Source: Aralia elata
Taxonomy: Eukaryota > Streptophyta > Magnoliopsida > Apiales > Araliaceae
Assembly: GCA_034770075.1 (NCBI GenBank)
Contig: CM068383.1
Coordinates: forward strand, 48,689,222-48,753,221
DNA length: 64,000 nucleotides
Direction: 5' to 3'
Shown here: positions 47,772-56,700 of the stretch, one piece after another
Layout: each line of letters begins with the position of its first letter
Position numbering within the stretch: position 1 is the stretch's first letter
Translations under genes and position numbers: made by a program
Notes under the pieces: generated by a model
The model's input: only the letters and a program-made list of their open reading frames with translations
What the model was told of the DNA's origin: nothing
Databases searched by the model: none

Positions 47772-50700
47772 CACGTTGGGTCATTATTGCCACATCCGCC
47801 TTTTTTTTTACAACTCAACGTCATATGTGTCAAATTCCGTTTAAAGTCAAAGTACTTAACGGTTTTTGTAACGGTTTGTAAGAAAAATAGAGTACAGTGA
47901 GTTGACTGTAAGAAAAAAGTTCAGTTATCAATTTGTAAGTTGACCTAAAGTACAGTGACCAAAAAAGCATTTAACCCGGCATCAATGTAAGACTCCCAAG
48001 TCATTCATGATAGTAGGAGAAGATAATTCCAGCCAAGGGGATACTGAACTTCCTAAATATGATGAGGAACCTGTTTCAGAAATAAATGAAGAGGAGCAGA
48101 CCCTAGGAAATGATGATATAGAGATATCTATCAATGCTATTGAACGACAGCCCAATCCCCAAACCATTATGATGACTGGCTATGTGGGGAAGAAAAAACT
48201 TTCCATTCTTATAGATGGTGGCGGCATAATTTTATTGATCCTAAGGCAGCACAGAGAATGAGGTGCCCTTTGGAACCCACACCTCCCATGGCAGACTCAG
48301 TAGCAGATGGAAGTAGACTAAGCATCGACTTACAATGTACAGGATTCCAGTGGAAGATGGGGGAATTCTACTTCAAGGATACCATAAAAGTCTTACCCCT
48401 AGGAGGCTGTGACATGGTACTTGGGGTCAAATGGTTGAGGAAGTTAGGGCCAACAACTTTTGATTATGAAGACCTCACCCTACAGTTCAAATATGGGGAT
48501 GAAATAGTGCAATTACAAGGGAACAACAAGGATAAAGAACCAACCCTTAAGATGATCACTGCAGAAAGCCTCATCCAACACATCACAGAGAAAGAGCATG
48601 GGTTCCTGGTTGTGTTACAAGCTGTAAAACCTGATGATAGATCACAAAATCCTTCCCATACATTAGATCCCAGCTGCAACACCATTACACCCATAGACCC
48701 TACCTTACCCACAGAAATACAAAACTTACTAAACACATTCTCAGACATTTTCCAAGAACCAAAAAACATGCCTCCACAAAGGACCCTAGACCACAGGATT
48801 CCATTAAAACCTAACTCAGCTCCTTTTTCTCTAAGGCCCTATAAGTGTTCGTTTGACCAGAAAAATGAAGTTGAGAAGTTGGTTTTAGAGATGCTGCAAT
48901 GAGTTATAAGACCAAGTCACAGTCCTTATGCCTCTCCTATTCTCTTGGTAAAGAATAATGATGGGAGTTGGAGGTTCTGTGTAGATTACAGACACCTCAA
49001 CTCACTCACCATCAAAAACAAATATCCCACTCCCTCATTGATGAACTTTTGGATGAACTGGACAAGGCCAAAGTTTTCTCCAAGTTAAGACTTGAGAGCT
49101 GGGTACCTAGTTAGAATGGCAGAACAGGACATTGAAAAAACTGCATTTAGAACATATCAAGGGCTGTTTGAGTTCACTGTTATGCCCTTTGAGTTAACTA
49201 ATGCCTCTGCAACTTTCCAAAATATCATGAACCAACTCTTCCAGCCCCTTATTAGAAAGCATGTACTTGTCTTCTTTGATGACATCTTAGTTTACTCAAG
49301 GGACATGAAGAAGCATAACAAACATCTCCAAGAGGTATTTCAAATCATGAGGGACAATCAACTTTATGCCAAACTCAGCAAATGTGCATTTGCCAGACCC
49401 CAAATTGATTACTTAGGGCATGTTATATCAAGTTCAGGAGTAGCAATGGACCCTACCAAGGTCCAAGATGTCCTAGATTGGCCCCAACCAAAAACTATCA
49501 AGCAACTCAGAGGGTTTCTAGGACTAACCGGATAATATAGAAAGTTCATCAAACAATATGGGATCATTGCAAAACCACTCACTAACCTGCTACAAAAAGG
49601 GAACTTTGGCTAGAATGAAAGTGCCCAAATAGCTTTTGACAAAATTAAAGAGAGCCCTTACTACAGCTCCCTTGCTAGCCCTACCAAACTTTGAGATTGA
49701 AACAAATGTCTCAGGAACTGGGATTGGAGCAGTTTTGATGCAGGAAGGGAGACCCCTTGCCTATTTTAGTAAAGCCTTGGGACCAAAAGCTCAGACTTAT
49801 TCCAACTATGAATAAGAATTAATGGTAGTAGCAGAAGCTTTCAAAAGATGGTCCTCCTACTTGGGACAAAGGCAATTCATCACAAGGATAGACCACCAGT
49901 CCTTAAAATATTTCCTAGAACAGAAGGTAGTATCTTGTTAGTATCTTGTCTGCAGCAGAGGCGGATGAGTAAGCTACTAGGATATGATTTTGTCATAAGC
50001 TATAAGAAGGGAAAGGAAAATACACCAGCTGATAGTTTGTCCAGAAAACATGAAGAAGCTACAACAAGTTGCATCATCCATGAGGACATGGATTCTTTTA
50101 AGGGAAAGGGAATGTCAGGCTAGGGGCATTCTGGAGAATATAATATAATAGTAAATTCTGGTAGTATTGTAGTCCGTGTGAGCACATGTCATAAGTTAGT
50201 TATTTTGAGTACAGGATAAGAGAATACTGTAGGATTAGCTTTATTTTTCTGCAAGTAATCTTTTTCTATAAATAGTTGTAATAGCTTTTACATATTGACA
50301 AGTATTGAAATATATGAAAATGAGTAGCATTTGCTCTCAACCTTATCTCCCTCCTACCTCCCTCCTTCTACCTCCCACCTACTGAATTCTATCAGTCTCT
50401 CTCTCTCTCCCAATTCTCTCTATCTTATCTCTGTGATTCAAGGTCAGGACCCAGTGTGGCCTGACAAAATAGTATAAGCTTTCGGATGCGTTTCAACAAC
50501 AAACTTTAATTTTTCTATCGCACGTGAAGACACAATATTGACTGCACATTCTTCGATGATAATTTTACACCATTTTCCTCCACAACGAAGAAATGAAAAG
50601 TAGTGTCACGCTTTGAAGAATCCTCCGTGCAAAGTTTGGGGATATCCAGTTCCATGCTAAATTGACAAAACTAAAATTTTGAGAGCTGATTTTTACTTTT

Positions 50701-53700
50701 TGAAACCTCAGGGACGGATTTGAACTTTTCTGAAACTTTAGGGGCTGAATTGAAAACTTCAGAAAGTTTAGGAGCTGAGTTGAAAGTTTCAAAAACCTTG
50801 GGGTACCGATCTGTAATTTTTCCATGAATGAACAGCACTGTAGCGTAGCATGTACTGTTACAGCTTTTTCTTCTTTTTTCCAAATAAAAGTTTTAGGATA
50901 GATTTGATACTACGTTCTCGTCTCGAATGGTGTTGTCGACTCTCTAATGACTTCGACAATTGATGGAGGCCAAAAAAATTAAGAGAGGAAGAAATTGGTG
51001 AAATCAAAATATATTAGGAACTTTTGACTTTTGATAATTGATACCATTATGATATAGGACAAGGATGAAAGAAAGAATAAAAGGGATTCAAATGAGATAA
51101 AAGAGGCTAAAAGCCACAAAGCAAAAACTTAATTCAATAAATATCAATCATTCAATAATTAATAGTAAGGATGGATTACAACTGCTTATATAGGAAAAGA
51201 AAAAATCCTAATTCTTGGAGGTAAAGTAAAATATTAAGTAACCTAATTAAATAAAAAAGTAAAATCCTAGTACCTTAAATAATTAATATTCTTCTAATAT
51301 AATTAAATATATATCTTAATCTTATCTACTATTTAAACTAATTGCATTAATATCATCCATAAATAATAATGTATAATAACAACTCGATAATATTAACTTT
51401 CTTTTGTTTCCATCCTCATCAATTATAGTGGAAGAATGTTATTAGGAGTTCTCCTAATTAAGTTGGGATTTTTACTTATTATCTAAGTTTTTGGTTTTCT
51501 ATGAAAGTATTGTAATTTTTATTAGTAGATACAACTAAATTATTATTGATATGAGATTAAAGATTAATGTGTTGTTTTTCCATGCGTGGATAAGTTATCT
51601 ATCATCATAGTTGTCACGACGTCGCCATGGCGTCGCCTAGGCGTCCAGGCGATAGAGAACCTGTCATGGCGAGAGTCGACTTGAGGTGGAGCTGGAGCTG
51701 CTAAGGGCACGCCTTGGCAGCTCTGCCCCAACTGGGTTAAAAAAAAACAAAAAAAAACAAAACGACTTCGGGCAAAGAACTCTAGTCGTGATTCGCAATA
51801 GAAAGGGGACTAAGGAGAGCGAGAGAGAGAGAGAGAGTATACCAGCTGGTCGGCGACGCGATCTACTCCAACTCTGAAGTCTCCGACCGGCGAGTCGGCG
51901 ACGCTGCAGGTATTCTCCTTTCTTCTTCTCTCGTCGCTACTCGACGGCGCTGCTTTTTTTTTTTCCTTCTCTCGTCACTCTCTTTTGTCGCGGCTCCGAC
52001 TACTTCCTCAATTTCTCTGTATTTTGTTCTTATCATTTAGGCAAAATTTCATTGAAGTCCCCCATAGTTTGGTAATCTATCAAGTTCCGCCCTTAAGTTT
52101 TGTACTTTACAAATTTCACCCTGTTTGTATATTTGTCTTTTAGCTAGGTCCGTATAATTTATTTTTATTTTTTTAAAAAAAATAGTTGTTGCAATGTCTT
52201 TTTACAAGCGTTGACATAATTGTATGTTTAATGGCATTCCATATTGTTAGTAAACATGTTTTGGATTTTAATGTATATAAAATTTCATTGTTTAATGTAC
52301 TTTTAAAAAAAAAAAATAATGTATAAATTGTACACTGTAAACGACTTATCGCCATACGAACGTCATAGTAGGCGCCTTATCGTCTAAGCGTCCTGGCAGT
52401 CAGCTACCGCTGCGCCTCGCCGAGGCGCCATGACAACTATGTCTATCATCCTTCTTTCTCGTCTTAATTTGTATTTCCAAACCTTTCTCTAACCTTTCCA
52501 ACATCAAAATTGGTAACAGAGCTTTCTCTAACCTCTCCAACATCAAATTTGTACCATAAAATTATCACCACCACCAAAAATCCACTCCTAAATGACCACT
52601 GAAAAGAATCAAAATCCCAAAATCGTTTGCTAGTCCCAACATCATCAACAGAAGACCCTCACCCTAAGTCAAACGGTCTTTAAACACCACCATACCGCTA
52701 CTACCATCGGTGAGAAAAAATCAAAACCCAACTCAACACCAGACCTCGGCTGCAGAAATAGTCCATCACCCAAAAAAACAAGCGAAAAAAATAAATAAAT
52801 GTTGGCCATCACATCAAGGACAAGCCACCTATGTGCGAGTTCACCATCATCGCCAAATGAAAAGATTGTATCACAACCCCTGATTTACTCCAGCAGCAGA
52901 AAACAAAGAGGAAATAGCAAAACATACGGGACACAGAAGAAAAACAAAAGGAGAAGAGGACACTCCTGTTGTGGGGCCTTCACTAGCGATAAACCACCAT
53001 TGTCATCTTCTACCCTTGCCACTCGAAGCCACCACAAAACTAAGGGTTGCCATGACGGGAAAAGTCGCTCTGTGCCATACAAAGGAGTTTGTCTGGGTAA
53101 CAAAAGTGAAAAATCCTATTTAATTTCATTAGTTAGGCCAAAGTTCAGTTAACACCCCAAAGTTTTCAAAACTTTTATTTCAATCCCACTGTTTCTTCTT
53201 TTATTTTCTAAACAGTTCTTAAACTTTGAATTTCTTTCAAATTAGCCCCTGAACTTTAAACATAAGTCCTGAACTTTCTATTTTACTGATTTACCCCTAT
53301 TTTGCTTTTTATTTCAAGTTCGTCCTTGTTCCAAAAAAAAAATCAGTCTTAACAATAACCAAAATAAAAAGAGCCAGGCAATAAAAAAAAAACCAAAAAA
53401 GTAGATCAAAAAATAATGTTTTATACAATATCTTTTAACATAAGAGCTCAAATAAATCTGTCTTAAGTAGATTAAGAATTTTTATTATCCATCTAGTTCT
53501 ACTTATACTTACAAGAAATGGTGTGATGACTTGGTGGTATGAGCGAGAACTTAGATATAAACAAGCATAGTATGCGTAAGTAACCAATAGACAAAATTGA
53601 ATTGAGAGTGACAAACAAATGGAAAATTAGTCGATCGTTAATGAAGAATTCAAGTTGAGCATAATGAACAAACTGAAGATAAATAGTTTGCTTACAATGA

Positions 53701-56700
53701 AAACATTGACATTAAGGTTGAACCCAAGGAAGAAGACAAAGTTGAAGTTACCAATTTGGGTAACTACTAGGTATTGAGCACGTTGATTTTTATTTATTTT
53801 TTTGCTAAATATAAATAAATAAAAACTAACGCCCACCGTGGGGCTCGAACCCACCTTTTTTCATTTTCCTTCCCCCCCCCCTTTAATTCATTTTTACACC
53901 AGGTTCAAGTTCGTAATGTTCTCTGTTCTACTGACAAAAGTTAGTGCTCTTGGAATTGAAACATGATATTCTCAATATTCATTGGAGAATATCTCCCATA
54001 TCAACATTCATATTCAGTGATATTACGAATTACGAAATTCATGAACGAGTTTTTTTTTGTGGTGGGGAGAATGATGCGGCAGCAAACGAATGTATTATTA
54101 TTTAGAGACAGGTATTTTAGTAATTAGTGTAATTATTCATCAATTATACTCCCTCCGTCCCATAAAAGATGTCTTAAGTACTTTTTTCACACAAATTAAG
54201 AAAATCAAAATAGAGAAGAGAAAAGTAATAAGTTCCAATTTATCCACAATGGACTCCACATAAATACATAAAGATTCTCTCTTCTTTCTAAAAGGAGTTA
54301 ACCCACTTAAATATTTTGAGGGTAAAATAGTCTTTATATTACATTTTTTAATATGAATTTGAATTGTGTACTTTAGACATCTTTTATGGATCGGAGGGAG
54401 TATTAGGAATGTGATTCTAGATGATTTAATTATAGCGGTAGAATATTATTAGGTATTTTCAATTTTAAATTAGGGTTTGTACTTATTGTAAAAGTTTTAG
54501 GTTTTCTATACAAGTATCGTAATCTTTCATTATTAGACAAAGCTGACTATTATTGATATGAGATTGAGATTAAAGCTTTGCTTTGATTGTGTGAGCTTCT
54601 ACTGCTTTTTATGTGTGGAAAGATGGTTGTCTATCAGCCTTCTTACTCATCTTAATCAATATTTCTAACCCTTTCTCCAACTTGTCCTACATCAGGATTC
54701 AGGAGATGGCACGAGCCAAGGCCCTTCCAAAAAAAATTTCGTGTTATTTAATTAATACAAAATAGGCTAAGAGTTGATTTTAAGAAAGAAATTTGTAAAA
54801 TGTGAATACATGGTTCGCTAGAAACCTAAATCAATTTTACATGTAATTCAATATTGTGAATATACATAAGATGATGCCCAAGTATTTTAAATTATAATTG
54901 CACGTGTACATAAAAGAGGATAAAGACCCTTAAATACCACTAAAAAAAATAGACTACTTTTTTTAAAAGTATTAAGGAATAAAATATTCCAAATATATTA
55001 TTCTTGAGTCTCCCTTCTTCATGTTCATAATCATAGTTGTCACAGCGCCAAGGCGGGACGCGGCAGTAGTTGACCGCCAGGACACCTAAGCGATAAGGCG
55101 CCCGCCATGGCGTCTATATGGCGACAAGTCGTTAACAATGTACGCTTTATACATTATTTATTTTACTTCAAAAGTATATTGCACAATAAACTTTTATATA
55201 CACTAAAACCCAAAACATAATAACTAACACTATGAAAAGGTCTCCACTCTCTACTGTCTCTAGTCATACCTCAAGCAAAGTCATCAACTATGAAGTCATT
55301 TTCGTCTCCTTCACGAGCATTACTGTCATTCAAAGGAGTAGGGTTATGGGTTAGGCTAGGGTCATGAGTTAAGTTACTTGGGTAATTGGAAAAGTCCATG
55401 AGTTATGATGAGTCATGGTAAAAAATGACTTAATTACTTAATTTGGGCCCACTACCAATGTGTGAGCCTTGGCGGCTCGGCGTCCAAGGCGTTGCCTTGC
55501 CTTTTTCCAACGCCAGGATGCCTAGTCGTCGCCTAGGCGACGCCATAACAACTATGTTCATAATCTTTTTTCTCTTCCTTTGCTCTTAGCCTCTTACAAT
55601 ACTATTATGTCAAATACAAGTGCGAAACTCATACCATGAATATTATTAGTGTGTGCATTTTCACTAAATTATATCAAAATAAATTATAGTATCTAAATGC
55701 TTATGCTATTCTTCGTATAAATATTTTACTTTTGTATCTTTTGGTAATATTTTTATAATTTGTTAATTATTTTCAAGTGTTGATATCCCGCCCCGTCTTA
55801 AAGAAATTCCTGGTTCCGTCCCTCCGTACGAGTAAAAAGAGGAAAACCCTACAAGTTCATAGTTTACGATGTCAATCAATCTCTCATTCCCTAGCAACCT
55901 AGAACCATAAAATCACTGGAAAAAAAAAAGTAAATGTATGACCCACAACACTATAGACATACCTTAAAATTCCTTTCTCCTTTGCTTAATCAAGTCATAA
56001 ATCCTAACCCCATCTTAAAGTATAATCAATTTTTTTTCCCCAAGCATCAATCAAACCAGGCCTAGAAATGCTGACAATTCTGCATCACACCCTAACTAGC
56101 CATGTGCATGAAATAAAATGTATACACATATAGGTTAAACATACATACATATGTACATATAGACACTCACACACACTATATAATTTTCACATAATATTCA
56201 ACCTCTTAACCATCCACCTCACTTAGAAGTTACTACTCTTGCATATCCAAATAATATCAGTGTAATTATGCAGACAATCAACTGAATTATACTATAGTAG
56301 ATACTAAAGACCTTCTGATCCTATCCTATACCGACTTTATTTCTTCATAATTTGTCCAAATTAGAAAGATATATTATTTCTTCCCTCATATCCCAATAGT
56401 ATATTGGACTATTGTGTTACAAGTAGAAAATGACAAGGCTAAGCTTAAATCATACATCCCAAACATCGTCTCAAAACCCACTATGGTTTAGCCAGCCTCT
56501 CACAACCATCATATTATTACCACATGACCGGAGAGCATGGTTTTTATCTCCATTAACTTAAATTAAAAACCAAAAAAAAACATATATTCTAAAAGATGCA
56601 GCAGATGTGTGCTAACAATCATCTTCTATTGGGGGATGAAGAACAAAATACATGCGACTCTATCAAAGAGTCATATAGAAATATCAATAATTGACATGAT

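Larger units (their letters stand above)
45614..47987. mobile_element. MULE (45624-47977) with 10-bp duplication, inside gag of element 3
   Basis: GGGTTAAATGCTTTTTTGG and its reverse complement start TIRs of about 110 bp. GGCATCAATG is repeated exactly at 45614-45623 and 47978-47987. No transposase is present. The interior is a (TTA)n tract in which a second MULE is inserted. Confidence 0.9.
43317..50471 (+). mobile_element. element 3: Ty3/gypsy with short LTRs, no integrase
   Basis: LTRs at 43322-43646 and 50113-50466 begin (T)GTCAGGCTAGGGG and end GGCCTGACA; the 5' copy has lost the first T. AAATA is repeated at 43317-43321 and 50467-50471. The priming site TGGTATCAGAGC is at 43651-43662. 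Gag, protease, RT and RNase H are recognisable, then the sequence goes directly to a polypurine tract and the 3' LTR. A 2.35 kb MULE is inserted in gag. Confidence 0.92.
42367..51425 (-). mobile_element. element 4: small non-autonomous LTR element with ATTAT duplication
   Basis: LTRs lie at 42372-42749 and 51050-51420. On the minus strand they begin TGATGAGGATGG and end CCTACATCA. ATTAT is repeated at 42367-42371 and 51421-51425. A polypurine tract (42750-42763) and a partial priming site TGGTATCAA (near 51040) fix the minus orientation. The internal sequence is about 1.1 kb once element 3 is removed, and lacks recognisable coding domains. A repeated motif around CCCCTAAAGTTTC is at 50690-50810. 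Confidence 0.85.
42254..54694 (+). mobile_element. element F: small non-autonomous LTR element, outer layer of the nest
   Basis: The 5' LTR (about 42254-52506, split by insertions) and 3' LTR (54072-54694, split by a MITE) share about 370 bp. The shared part includes ATTATTATTT, TGATATGAGATTAA and a CTACATCA-like end. A priming site TGGTAACAGAGC (52511-52522) follows the first LTR, and a polypurine tract (GTGGTGGGGAGAA, 54059-54071) precedes the second. The internal region, 52507-54071, has no gag or pol. The outer target duplication is not clear. Confidence 0.65.

Noticed and set aside
47432..47833. Long open frame rich in Ile in both directions
   Set aside because: It is the translation of the (TTA)n microsatellite, not a gene.
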